Assembly (NCBI GenBank): GCA_019155185.1
Contig: CM032797.1
Location: 13,068,881-13,132,880 of the forward strand
Length of the DNA: 64,000 nt
Source: Beaufortia kweichowensis
Taxonomy: Eukaryota; Chordata; Actinopteri; Cypriniformes; Gastromyzontidae
Direction: 5' to 3'
Shown: positions 1 through 13,300 of the stretch, piece after piece
How positions within the stretch are numbered: the stretch's first letter is position 1
Layout of the letters: each line of letters starts with the position of its first letter
The notes under the pieces: generated by a model
Database searches by the model: none
Seen by the model: only the letters and a program-made list of their open reading frames with translations
What the model was told of the DNA's origin: nothing
Translations under genes and position numbers: made by a program

Positions 1-1336
1 GCCCCACAAATTAAAGGGTACCATAGTCGTTTTTTGTCGAAGTCTAACCAAATGACTTCGATGAATTGGAATCTGTGTTGGAAAACTTGTAATTTGAAAT
101 TCAATACCGGAAGTAAAGGAGTCACTTGTTGAAGCTAATTTCCTGTTGACGCTAATAATTTTACCGGGGAATGAAGAGTACAGGTTTCGTGATTACGGTA
201 AATCTGAGATTTTGCTTTTGTAAATACAAACGCGATGCAAACATAACTTGTTTACCACTAACACGTTATAAATCTTCACGTTAATATGTCCGATTTTGCA
301 TTTGTAGAGAAACGATCATGTCTCGATAGCTTTGCTGCTAACATCTACGGGCTGCTAGCAGTCGCGACTGTTTTATTTCTTCCAAACTTGTAATTCGTCA
401 AACTAAAAACGATCATATGGTGTCAGAATAATCTAATGTGTGAAATAGACTCCCTACGTAATTTAGGCTCACGAATGATGAACATAACATCGACGAGCCC
501 GTCCGGCTAAGATAGCAGCTAGCATTGGCATCGCATTGCCCCGACAACCATTTAACGTTACAGACCAGCAGCGCTCACCAGCGCATGAAATGCTGTGTTT
601 AAACTGTGTTGGCATATGACATTGGTTTCACATATATCTTAAAAAAGCCAGCACATGTAAATGACTTGTCGCTGTCGGGAATGAAATCCAAAAACACTTA
701 CTTTGTGTTATAATTCATTCGAGTACATATTGGTGTAGTAGATAATATGATAAAGGCAATCGGTAAACGCCTGCCCATGAATTGATTTATTAAACATCGT
801 CGGTCTTGTGTGAGCTTACCGTATATCTTCTGTAATGTTCTGCATTATACTGATGATATCGTATAATATTACCCCTGGCATAAATTGTTGTTGTTCTTGT
901 TCCCTTTTATATATATTTAGGCATTTAGCAGACGCTTTTATCCAAAGCAGCTTACATATACTTACGAGACAATGAAGCGATATACCCCTGTATATTTCTT
1001 TTTATGTATTTCTTCAGTATTTCTGTTATTTTCTTAATTGTTGTGCGCTGTATACGTTTGTACGAATTATGTACATATGCTATACAAAAAAAAGATATTG
1101 TATTATGTGGTTGTATTATTCGGTTTAAATTTTTAAATGTACATTTATTCTCTAAAAGATGCTTTTATCCAAAGGAAGCATTTAACAATAGTATACACAG
1201 TATGCAAATCTATGTTTACAAGTAGAAAGAGTATTGGAAGAGAAAACGTTTCATCTATATTTCATCACAGTTTTGTCTATGTTGTGAGCTGCGTTTTTGT
1301 CCTGGCACTTGTCATTCAGCTGTCCATATATTTTAG
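1..1336. other. 5' flank and probable first intron of sap130
   Basis: No coding exon is recognisable here. A good splice acceptor (ttttag) ends at 1336, 23 bases before the sap130 start codon. The transcript therefore probably begins with an untranslated exon somewhere in this stretch, but I cannot place it. The region holds one clear and one degraded copy of a fish dispersed repeat (annotated separately) and is otherwise AT-rich. The short open frames around 1004-1460 overlap these repeats and look like chance. Confidence 0.5.
911..979 (+). repeat. Fish dispersed repeat, copy 1
   Basis: The core reads catttagcagacgctttta followed by tccaaagc and cttaca, then gagacaatgaag further on. The reverse complement of 46516-46594 carries the same order of blocks, so the similarity extends over about 70-80 bp and is not one short motif. 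A degraded third copy lies at about 1133-1180 (gatgcttttatccaaagg). I recognise the core as a widespread teleost interspersed sequence but cannot name the family. Confidence 0.6.
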
Positions 1337-1359
1337 GAAGAACGTGATAGTTCCTGAAG

Positions 1360-4300
1360 ATGAGTTCGCAGCAGTTTCCACGTCCAGGACTCCCGTCCGG
1401 CATGGGACAAGGACAAACACTTGGCAACAATACTACTCCAAGTCAAAAAAACACAGGTGATCGTCAAGATTAAATGCTAGATTTGTAGAGCGTTCTAAAC
1501 TTCGAAGATGCTTAAAGTCATTTTTAGATGTCATAACTGCATCACGGTACTGTTGGTTTTAGCAGGACGTGAAGAGACTCCTCATGCCCCGCGAGAGGTG
1601 GTGTCCAGTGGAGCTACGGCTTTCAGAGATGACAAGCAGGAGACGGTGGTGGTGCGACCATACCCCCAGACTCAGCCTCCTCAATCTCATGGAGCACCTT
1701 CTAACCTGCCACCTCCTGTCCCTCAACACCTCCCTGTTCAGCCAGGCACGTCTGTCTCCGTGTCAGCGGCGGCAGCAGCGTCCCACCTCCCTCAGGGTCT
1801 TTCCTTAGCCTTCACAGAGGGTCCTCTGAAGGTACAGGTACTTTGATGCTTAGTTTTCAGCTGGTACTTTCTAGGAATGTGCAAAAATGTCATTGCATTT
1901 AATACTTCAGAAGTACACAGGCTTGCAGTGTACTTATCTTTGTAAGTTGACTACAAGTAGAGTCCACTTGCACAAAGTCTGAATACGCTTTGTACATTTG
2001 CTCTCTCTGTTCTGTTTAATCCAGTCTGCCCTGAAGACGTCCATGTCAAGCCGTGTAATAGCTCCTGCTCCTGTGTCAACACCGGGTCATCTCACTCTCC
2101 CCTCTAAGGTGCCCGGTCATATCAATGCTGCTATGGAGACGACACAGGCCTCTGGTATACCTGTGGCAACCATAAGTGGTCAGCAGGTTGGTAATATTTT
2201 GAGTCATATAATTTGAAATTAGTTTTGCTTTAAGGCAATGTGTTCAGAGCATTTGAACACTGCTGAAAATGGCAGGCGCTTGTCAAAAAACACTGGTTGG
2301 CGGTGTTTTTACAGCATCTTGGTTGGTATGGTACTAAATATCCACTGAAGTAATGTGTTACTGCGTATCTGATTTCACATATAGTTTGTTCAATCAACAA
2401 ATATTAATATTCTGGTAGTCTAAGGATATTATTTGATACAGAAACAAATGCTCTGAAACAAATATATCATCTCCAGCATAGTTTTCATTTGTTGGTATTT
2501 ATCCCGCCCCTCCTGCACTGTGATTGGATGGCTGAGCAAAAGGCTTGTAATCGGGAATCGTGGTAGTCATCGTCCACAACCTAAATACCAAACACTTACA
2601 CAATCAGCAGGTGCAATAAATGATTAATGAATTCCAACCTTTGATTTTTGTGTCTCATAATAAGGGTCACCCTGGTAACCTGCATCATCTGATGACAAAC
2701 GTGCAGATCATCCGCAGTGCAGCCCCTGCACTGCAGATCGGTTCCTCTGCCGCTCCTCAGCATCCATTCACATCCCATTTACCCAGAGGTGAGTTTTAAA
2801 GATATCTGCCTGGCATTGTAAACAGTTCTCGTGTCAACATACTGAATACATTTATCCTGTCGTTGCAGGAGCTGCCGCAGCTGCCGTGATGTCAAGCTCC
2901 AAAGGAACCACAGTACTGAGACCCGCAGTAGGTCCAAGCTCTGCTACAGGACAACCTACAGTCCAGCACATTATCCACCAGCCAATTCAGGTAATGATGA
3001 TCACCGAGTTAGGAGTCAGTAATATTGACACTGATAATTGTAGTGGGTGGAAGCAGGAAATGGTTAAAAAAAAAAAAAAGAGCAGGTGGTGCTCTCTGTA
3101 TAAATTTCATACTTATCTGAGAAATCTTTGTGTATTACAGTCTCGGCCCATAGTCACAACCTCCACAGCAGTGCTGCCTACAGTAGTGGCTCCAGTGACG
3201 GCCACCAGACCTCAGTCTCCTGTTATCACTACTGTGGCTGCCCACTCTGGAGACATGGTGCATGGGTAAGGCTAATGCATGTCTGATAAAACACAGTTGA
3301 CTTACGCAAAAATGTCTAACTCTGTATTTCTGGAATCTAGACGCTCTGCGTTGACCATCCATCCACCTCCAGCAGCACTTAGTATCCAGCGACCTCCACC
3401 CTCACGGGACACGCCCACTCGCATCACCCTGCCCTCCCACCCTGCCATGGCGGCCGGGAAAGCTCTGCCTCACTCTGTTGCGCAGGTTGAAAACCCTGTT
3501 GAAATTTGGCTGATCTTGGTAGTGATGTTTATTGAATACTAGCAGATGTAATGCACGTCTTTTTTTGCTTTGTTGTAGAAGCCCATTTTTAGCACTGTGA
3601 CTCCTGTTGCTGCTGCAACAGTGGCTCCCATTCAGGCCACCAACACTGCACCATCACCCACTACAACTGGTAGGTGGTAATACTACAGTAAACCTGTCGG
3701 TAATAAATTAGCAGGAAGTCATATTATTATTATTGACATTATTTAGGTCAAAGTAAAAGACTGAAATACTGATACATTTGGCATCCCTGAGTCACATGGA
3801 ATGATTCAGTTTCTATTATTAAATCCTTCATTTTGATTGGTCAGTAGCATGAATATTGAATTATTGATTGAGCACAGCTATGGCCACCTCACCCAACGAT
3901 TCTGAATGACACAGACTTTGTGCAATGATTCTTGGGTCATGAATAAGTCACGGTTGAAGATCGTCATTAGTCACGATTTGAAACAGACTTATTCTTGACA
4001 AAGCACAGCCTCTCATACTTCATTGCTTGCTTAAACTGTCCTAATATCTTTCTAAACATTATCCAAATAACATTCAAGTTAACTCCTTGTTTTAGGCTCC
4101 ACCCCCCACACCCAAATATCCAGTAGCAACATTGTCACCATGACCGTGGCCTCCCATTCTTCTCACGCCACGGCAGTGACCACATCTACCATTCCTGTGG
4201 GTAAGAACATTTTCTATCAGTTCACTTATAATGATTAAATCGACTTCTTACGAAGATCCATGTGTTTGTGACTGAACTTTGGATCCTAATGAGCAAGTTA

Positions 4301-7300
4301 TTGATATAAGTTATAAAAATATAATGGTAAGTTGTGAATAATAAAGTTTTATGAGGGGTTTTATTAGGTGTAAACACTGTGTTGTCATAGAATTCCTTAA
4401 ACAAGTTTTGCTTGCTAGATGTCAAAAACCTTTAACTAAAGGATTTCTGTTGTCTCTTAGCCAAAGTGGTTCCACAGCCCATCACGCACACCTCACCACG
4501 TATCCAGTCTGAGTATGCTGGAGAGAGGGGTAACCTCATCCCCATCTCTGGTCACCGTTCCTCTCCCAACCCCATCACAATGGAGAACCGCACTGACAAC
4601 AGGTAAGCATTCTTCTTCTTCATAATATCATGAAAAAAGTGCAGTTTAATGTTTTGTATTTTTGCATTTTGTTGCATTGTAGATGAGCTACATGGTTAAA
4701 TTAGGGTAACCATGTATCTGTTTGTCTTGCTTTTAATGAGTTATTTTATTTACCCCCACAGACAGTCTGTTCCAGTGCAGTTCCAGTATTTCCTGCCCAC
4801 CTACCCATCAGCACCATACCCACTGACCCACACTTATACCCCAATCACCAGCTCTGTGTCATCCATACGCCCTTATCCAGGTACCAGTAGTGATCAGTTT
4901 AATCTTAATTGTTTACAGCCTTTGCTCAATATGGCCCATTACTAAGCCATACTGTAAAAATTACTGACCAATCCTACCAAATACTATTTAACTATTATTG
5001 AATACTAGATTATTGTTTGTTTGCTATTTGAACCCAGTAACAGCTCAGGCTCCCAGTGCAGCCATGCCTGCACAGACCAGCGTGGGAGTAGCACCAGTTC
5101 ATCTGAACTCTATGCAGCTGATGACCGTGGACCGCATTACCCAGATCAACACCCAGAACATCCAGCCGGCTGCCATGGCAGCACAGAGCATCCAGCCAAC
5201 ACCAATCCCAGCCCAAGGTCTGCATTCATCTGCCCAGATTACCACCTCAAACATTCAGCCCACGCCAGTGAACCAGCAGCCCCCAACAGAGTCCAAAGCT
5301 TCAGGTGAGGAGCGTCAGATAAACACTGTGGCTTGTGTAAAGAGCAACCCTTAGTTGCCAGCATTGATTCTTGCCAAAGTTTCTCAACCCAATAGGTGCG
5401 ACTGGAGTATTGAAGGCATTTGTAACAGAACCATTTGATAATTGTATTTTTATGTTCTTTTTATCTTCAGTTGTGCTGGCTGATGGTTCCACACTAGTGG
5501 CCAACACTATTGGCAATGCATTCGCCAGCAGTCAGCCTGCCACCACAGTGACCCAAACACACAATCAGAGCGCCAACTCTGGAACCCCCTCGCTGGTGAC
5601 TTCACCTCGTCCTAGCATTCTGCGCAAGAAACCTGCCAATGAAGGGTAAGAATTCCAATGCAAATGACTATATTTGCATATGTTCAAGCCATTGAACATT
5701 AAGTTAAATCTGTCTTTTTTGTCTATTTAAGTGCTACTGTTAGGAAGAACCTGATTTCAGGACAGCTCAGTGAGTCGACAACCTCCGGAGTGGATGGTGC
5801 CATCCGGAGTGCTTCAGGATCACCTCGTCCAGCTTGGTAATAAACTGGTTTACATAATCTTCAAGTTTAGTTACAACAGCTTTCCTGCTCTTTGTAGTCT
5901 TTAATTGCAGTCCTGCTTCATAAACACACAATCTCTGAATTCATTGGCAGTGTGAAGCCCAAACCTGACATCCACGTGAGCCTCGCAGCTTCAGTGACTG
6001 CGGCAATAGAGGCTATTCCCAGCCAGGGAAACGAACAGCAACTGCAACACGTGGGGCCACCACCCTCTCAGCTCGCCTCCCAACCTGTCTCCGCCCTGCT
6101 GACTTCAGCCACGCCCCCTTCTCAACCAACCCCTGCTCTCTCAGCCATACCTGCTGCCATGGCAGTCACTTCACCAGTCCCCTCCATGGCTAACGTTGTG
6201 GCTCCGCCCACTCAGCCAGCAGCCAGTACCACATCCGCATGTGCCATTAGCTCCACCCTCCCAGAGATTAATATTAAACAAGAGGCGGAGCCTATGGATA
6301 GTACAAAACCAGGTAGGATTCATGTGCAAACTAAAGGTTTTACACCAGTAGTAAACGTATGTTTTAGCCAGACAATTGATAAGCCAGGATTTATTATTGA
6401 CATCATCACTGGCCAATAACCATGTCCAACTGGCAGATTACCAGAAGTGATCAACATCTATTAATTCCACCGTTCAGCAAGTAGTAGGAGTATAAAGCAT
6501 TTCAGGCCACTCAACTCATGTTAATACTTCAGTTGCATGACACATGTTTCATGAGCCAAAAGTTTTGTCTTGTGCCTTTTAACCGATTAAATGGGATCTT
6601 TCACCTTACACCCCTTCAGTGCCATCTGGACCCAACAGCGGCACGCAGATGTTGGCGGTACCTGCTACAGACATCCCTCCCGGAGCCTCCCCCAGGAAGA
6701 AGCCCAGAAAGCAGCAACACGTCATCTCAACCGAGGAGAGCGAAATGATGGAGACGAACAGCACAGACGAGGAAAAGTTTCCATCTAAACCTCTCAGTCA
6801 GCGTGCCGAGAAACGTAAATCCCCTCCCAAAGAATACATTGGTAAGTTTTAAATTCATCACCATTAGGGTTGTTGAGTGCATTTTCACAGATATATTACA
6901 AAGTGTTTTTTTACAATCATTGTTCCTATTCGTAATGATAACATAATTTGTGTTACATGTAAAAACATAATTTAATGTATCTGTTTTCCTTTGTACAGAT
7001 GAAGAGGGAGTTCGCTATGTTCCTACCCGAGTTCGGCCCCCCATCACATTGCTACAACAGTACCGCAACCCCTGGAAGGCAGCGTACCATCACTTTCAGA
7101 GATACAGTGACATCCGTGTCAAAGGTTTGTACAGGCTGTGGGCTGCACAGTATCTTATCATTTTCCATTTTGCAATGATACAACATAGTGCCATAACATT
7201 GTCACAAGTCATTCAATAGTACATGTACATATTGTCCAATCAGAGGACAAGAAGGGCAGCCTCCAGGATGTGGCCAATCAGAAAGGAGTTGTGTGCAGAG

Positions 7301-8164
7301 CACAAGGCTGGAAAATACACCTTTGTGCAGCTCAGCTCATGCAGCTGGTGAGATGTCCTCTGTTATATCAATCATTCTAAGCGATTAATATATTAAGTTT
7401 TTGTCTGAACTGTAGTTTTATGTTGTCATTTTGCAGACGAATCTGGAGCATGATGTCTACAGTCGTCTAACAATTCTCCAGGAAGGCCTCATCCCGAAAA
7501 AGAAGGCCGGAGCTGATGATGATCTTCACCGTATAAATGAGCTCATACAGGTGGGATCCACTTTTATCCACTTGTGATTATCAGATAGTCATTAAGGCCT
7601 GTATGTTTAAGTGCTCATCAGACTCATTCAGATCTTATTGGATATTGACCTTACTAAAGAGTCTGGATGCTGTCGAGTCCAACTTCTACCCATCTATCAG
7701 TCAGCTATTAAGCTATATCAAGGGTTAAAACTTGGTTATGTACAACTGTAAAAGACAAAAACAAAATGTTCTTTGAAACATTGATCAGATGTTCAAAGAC
7801 CTTCCTGAACTCCCGAACCTTTTTGCCTGAAAGCTGGGCGCAGTGACATCATGTAAAGCTCAGTTCATGTCCGAAGTTCAGTTAATATAGAAGCATGACT
7901 AAGATAACAGTGAGCAGTCCGCTGAGTGTCACTTTTGTGTTCAGCTAGCACATTCGGAAGCAATACGAATGACAATAATCATAACTCTGCTGTTTCACTG
8001 CACAGGGCAATATGCAGCGCTGCAAGCTGGTGATGGATCAGATCTCAGAAGCACGTGATGCCATGTTAAAAGTGCTGGATCACAAGGAGCGTGTGATGAA
8101 GCTGCTGAATAAAAACAGTAGCACTAAAAAGCTCAGTAAGCTGAAACGCAAAGACCGGGCGTGA
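1360..8164 (+). CDS. sap130: SAP130, Sin3A-associated protein of 130 kDa
   Basis: Subunit of the nuclear Sin3A-HDAC corepressor, acting in histone deacetylation. Coding exons: 1360-1456, 1566-1831, 2025-2186, 2665-2788, 2869-2990, 3141-3265, 3341-3485, 3579-3669, 4096-4200, 4461-4602, 4762-4880, 5038-5304, 5471-5645, 5732-5836, 5951-6312, 6620-6841, 6999-7124, 7244-7347, 7437-7550, 8006-8164. All have GT-AG borders and compatible phases and join to 1043 residues (human about 1048). The start MSSQQFPR is the family N-terminus. Residues 1-800 are low-complexity Pro/Thr/Ala/Gln with conserved islands (VVVRPYPQ, QHIIHQPIQ, VQFQYFLPTYP). A basic patch (PRKKPRKQQ) lies near 830. The conserved C-terminus (RNPWKAAYHHFQRYSD, GNMQRCKLVMDQISEARD, ending KLKRKDRA) is the part linked to Sin3A binding. 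Exon 5732-5836 is 105 bp with phase-2 borders, so it could be skipped in frame. I cannot say which teleost paralogue this is. Confidence 0.95.
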
Positions 8165-10320
8165 GACAGATGGGCTGAGCTGAGGCCGCAGGGTGTGACC
8201 ACAGGACAGACAAAGATACTGCTTTCATTCCACCAGGAGAAATCGGGTTTGAGTCTTTGTCTGATTGCAAGACTGCTAATTGATGTAAACTAAAGACGTC
8301 TTCATTTAGCGAGCTCTTTCTCTCCAGGCATACACAGATGCTCAACAGTGATAAATTATCTGATAACTAGAATGGACCTAGAGTTTATTTTAGAGAAGAT
8401 GATGTTTAACATTTCTGTTTAAAGTTCAATATACATATTTCTCAAACAAGAAAGAAACAGCCATGTGTGACCCACAGGTACTACAGTCTTGTATATTATA
8501 TTCATCACTTTTCATTTGGGTGCCTTGATTGATATGCTGGTATTGGCAGTTGTCGGTACTGTATTAAAATTTGAATGACAGTATTCTGTAGCAGACATTT
8601 ATCATGGCAGAATGTCCTGATTTGTGTTGTAAGTACTCAAAAAAGAAAAATGAATAGGACATAATGATGCTGATGCATAATGACTTCTGAGGAAGTGTTT
8701 TATCACACAGACATTGTGGGAAAAGTTAAGGCGCTTTGGTAAAACAGAGTATTGTGCCTTTTGTGATGAAAATAGTCCTGAGTCATTTGTTCTTCAATTC
8801 ATTAGCATACAAAAAATACAGTTAGTTTTCACATTCATTTGGCCCTGTAGGTCCACAAGTGCTGTTTTAGTTTTGGCTGTCAGGAGTTGATCAGAGGGAT
8901 TTCACTTATACATTATGGGCAGCGAGTTTTCAGATCTGATGCGTGAGAAGAGAAATATGATGTCTATAAGTTAAGCTGAAGTATATAAATATGCCCTCTT
9001 TATTTTTTCCTTTGTAAATGTTTCTTTTTTTTTAGTTAAGTTGCTTGAAGCAGTGTCATTTGTGGCCAAGATAAAGCGTTGTATACTGATCAATCAGAAT
9101 TTCAGTTGAATTACATTTCTTGTTGCACTCTGCTGTTCAAGTAAAGTCACTTTATACATGTATCTGTGTGCTCTTTTCCTCATTTAAAGGACCGTTTATG
9201 TGCCTCTGTCCTAATCTTACACCATTGATTATTCAGGCTGATCATCCTGATGTTTGATAGCATCACAGCTTTGTGGTACACTTTACCAGGACTATTTATA
9301 GTCTCTCTCTGCATAACATGCTAGGATATTGGAAAAGTATCCACCCCAATGTTACAAAGATGTTTCAATTAATTTAAATGAAGCAACACATGATGAAATC
9401 CTTTTACAGCTTTTCTGGTTGTCTTTAATGCTTTTAAGATAATTTATGATTATCAGGTTGCTAGGCGTGACTGTTTTGTGTGCCGTTTCTAAGCACTAAA
9501 ATAATTGAAACTTATTTATTGGCATACTTATATAATCAATAACGGGTTTATTTCTCAAATGCTATTAATTGGACTTATCTAAACAACAGCTGTGTACTTT
9601 GAAACCTACTCTACACCATCATTGTGTGTTACATTATCATCCCTAATAGAAACCACTGTTTATATAAGACACCCAAGCAATTACACTGCAGTCCCATATC
9701 TGTACATTGAGATTATATATGTATACCCTAAAATGTTCAAGTTTTACTGCTTTATAGCCACTCTTACACACATAATCCAGACTGACCTCTAATGTGAGAA
9801 GTCCAAAAGTTATGTTATGCAGAAGTCACAGTAAATGGGTAGGGGATTTCTTTGATAAGACGTACAGTATTTCAAAGTTTACTTTGGAGCTTGTCACAAT
9901 TAATTATGTCTAGAAAAACTACTGCTTTTGAAGACTAGTTTTCCCTCGTTGCTGTTCAACACAATTTACAGGAAAGTAAAAGATAATCATCCTTCCTTCT
10001 GGTTAGTGTCCATCACAACCCTTAGTGGCTGGTGATGATGATCGACTTGCACAAAAGAGCAAAGTCTGGTGCCATAAAAAGATGAACACTTCCTTGTTGC
10101 TGTCATACAAGTTGATTGGAATACTTACAACTGGACAACTCTTCTTGATAGCAGCGTGGAGTGCTTTTCACAGGTACAAGAGTTATTTTATTGAATCAAA
10201 AATCATGTAGTGTATATTTTAAATGTTACTAAATGTTAACTAATTGTTTATATACATGGATTATCATTAGTTTGTATTTGATTTTAATTAGATGTCTGTA
10301 ATACAAAAGAAGTTGTCCAA
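8165..10320. other. sap130 3' UTR and intergenic space before myo7b
   Basis: No coding exon seen. The 3' UTR of sap130 starts at 8165. An ATTAAA hexamer at 8563-8568 is a candidate polyadenylation signal, but the true end is undetermined. The myo7b promoter and any untranslated first exon must lie toward the right end. The short open frames at 9592-9792 and 10025-10210 show no family resemblance. Confidence 0.5.
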
Positions 10321-13300
10321 ATGTTGACGCTAAAACAGGTGGGTATCCATTTTCTTTCTTTTTAATTCACTCGCATTGAAATGTTTGAAACCACACATTT
10401 CTTTAAAAATAATTTAAGACTTTAAATCTGGTAGTGGAAATTATTTAGGTTTGAAATATAGTTATTGTTAATGTGAATCTAGGGGGACCATGTCTGGATT
10501 GACACCAGCATTGGCGTCCCTATTGGAGCTTGTGTGAAGATCGCAGAAAATGGACAGTATGTTCTGCTTGATGATGATGGGAAGGTAAAAAAGCATCGAC
10601 TCGGCATTGATTGCTATTATAAAATGAAATGTTATCTGCCTCTCAAAAGAATTTGTAGTTATTTCTCCATACTCAAGGACTCATAAAATTATATTCACAA
10701 TTAAGTCACAATTATAGACAAATAACAGAAACGTTATTATATTATAGACAAATTATATCATAGACAAAACATTATTATAAACAAATAACAGAACGTTTTA
10801 CTTTTCATTAAAGTATCATATCAAACTAAAGTATCAAACTTTCATATTTTCATTAAAGACATGAAGTAATCATTTATAGTGCAGGGTAGAAAATGAATTG
10901 AATTTAGTAATAAAATTCTTCTTTAGCAGCAACATTAAAAATTAATTTTGGATAATTTCTTTGTACAAATCAGTTTAAATTGATTACTATTACAGAATTG
11001 TCTTTAAAACTATAAATCTTTTAAGCAATTTACTTGGGTAATCTGCCATGCTTTATAGTTAGGGTGTACTTCCATGAATGTCATTCAGTGTTTTTTTTTA
11101 GTGAATCACCTGAACAAAGACTTTGGCAGACTTTTTAGACAGATTAATATCAGATCACATTTTATAAGCAACCAATGCAGAAGTCCAGGAAATCACAAAT
11201 TTTCTGCTCCATCTGTATATCAGTCCTATGTATTGGCATTGTTTTCCAGGAGCACAGACTCTCTGATGGGGAGAAGACCAATCTTAGGCTCATGCACCCC
11301 TCTTCAGTGGAAGGTGTGGATGACATGATCAAACTGGAAGAGCTCAATGAAGCCGGACTGCTCAGAAATCTGCTGGTGCGCAACAAACAGGGCATCATCT
11401 ATGTAAGTGGCTAATGATTTTACAAAATTAACTATTTTCATTGTTGATCACTGCAGTAAATTTTTCATGTAAAATGAATAAGCTGTGGTTATATTTTTGT
11501 ATTCCCTGTAGACATATATTGGCTCTGTACTGATAGCAATGAACCCCTATCAGCTGCTGCCTATCTACACAACAGATCAGGTCCACCTGTATCACAGGCG
11601 TAAACTTGGCGAGTTACCACCCCACATCTTTGCCATTGCTGACAAATGTTACTTTAACATGAGCCGTAATCAGCGAAACCAGTGCTGCATCATTAGGTAC
11701 ATATTTATTTTCTTTAAGCTTGTTATTGCATTACAGAGTACATACACTTACAGTGTACTAGCAATGAATAATAAATGTGTAGGGTTAGGTACCTATAGAA
11801 ATTACACAGTTACTACTTTTTCAAAAGCAATTTGCACATGAGGAACATCACAATCCAAAGTAAACACGTTCATTACAATAACGTACAATAACTAAAAAAT
11901 AATTGTTTCTGGTGCACATTAGTGGTGAATCTGGTGCAGGGAAAACAGAGAGCGCTAAACTGGTCCTGCAGTTTCTGGCTGCTGTGAGTGGACAGCACTC
12001 CTGGATTGAGCAGCAGATCATACAGGCCAACCCTGTCCTGGAGGGTAAAAGAGCTCAACCATTTACTATTTTGGCTTACTATGTCATTCTGTTCTTTGAA
12101 AAATGTACTTATGCCTGTCTTGCAGCCTTTGGGAACGCCAAAACTATTCGTAATGATAACTCCAGCCGCTTTGGGAAATATGTGGAGATTTTCTTTAATA
12201 AAGAGGGCATTATAGAGGGGGCTCATATGGAGCAGTACCTGCTGGAGAAGTCTCGTGTCTGTCATCAGGTGAGCTGAAGCAGCTCCTAATTGGCTGCATG
12301 CTTTTACATTGGTGAAATTGTGCATAAAACATTTATCATTGTGTTGTTTTGGTAATAAAACTGCAGATTTCAGAATAAATGTCTGATGTAATATGTAAAG
12401 CTTTAGGCTTTTTCTTATTATTTTTGTTTCAAGGCACCACAGGAGAGGAATTACCATATTTTTTATTGTCTGTTATCTGGGATGCCACATGAGCAGAAGA
12501 AAATTTTGTCCCTTGGTGATGTATCTGAGTTCAAATATCTGATTGAGGTGAACATTTTAATTAAGCTTGAGTTCAGGGGTGTCTAGTCCTTTTCCTGGTG
12601 GGCCACTGTCCTGCAGAGTTTACTCTAATCAAACACACTTGTCTGTAATTCTCATATAGTCCTGAAAACCTTCATTAACTGGTTAAGGTTTGTTTAACGA
12701 TTGGACCATCAGAATTAGGATTGGACATATATTTATTAAATAGATTAATAAATCATTTAGATTTCTCTTTGAGTTTATGATAATAATAATTGCTGACTGT
12801 GGTTGTTCTAGGGTGATTGTTTGACTTGTGATGGTCGGGACGATGCTGATGAGTTCACACGGATTCGTGCTGCTTTAAAAATTCTCGCCTTTTCAGATAA
12901 AGATTGCTGGGAAGTCTTCAAGTTGCTCGCTGCCATTCTCCACATGGGCAATGTGGACTTTGAAGGTCAGCAATTATCAATTTTATAATAGTTACATGTA
13001 AATTTAATTCCATAAACAGATAATATTTTGTACATAATACTGTACTTAATGCTCACCTGGTAATAAATTTGGGAAACCTGTTTTTCAATTGTTGATTTTT
13101 CTGTAGGCACTATAATGAGTAACATGGATAGCTGTTATGTTCTATCATCTAATCATTTCTCTATCACTGCTACGTTATTGGAGGTAAAGAAAAATGTCTT
13201 CTAATAGACTAATTTGTTGTTAGTTTTATGTAAAGTAATCCAAGATCTGGCTTTATGATACTGGTTGTTTCTTATTATATTTTGTAGGTAGATAAGGAGG

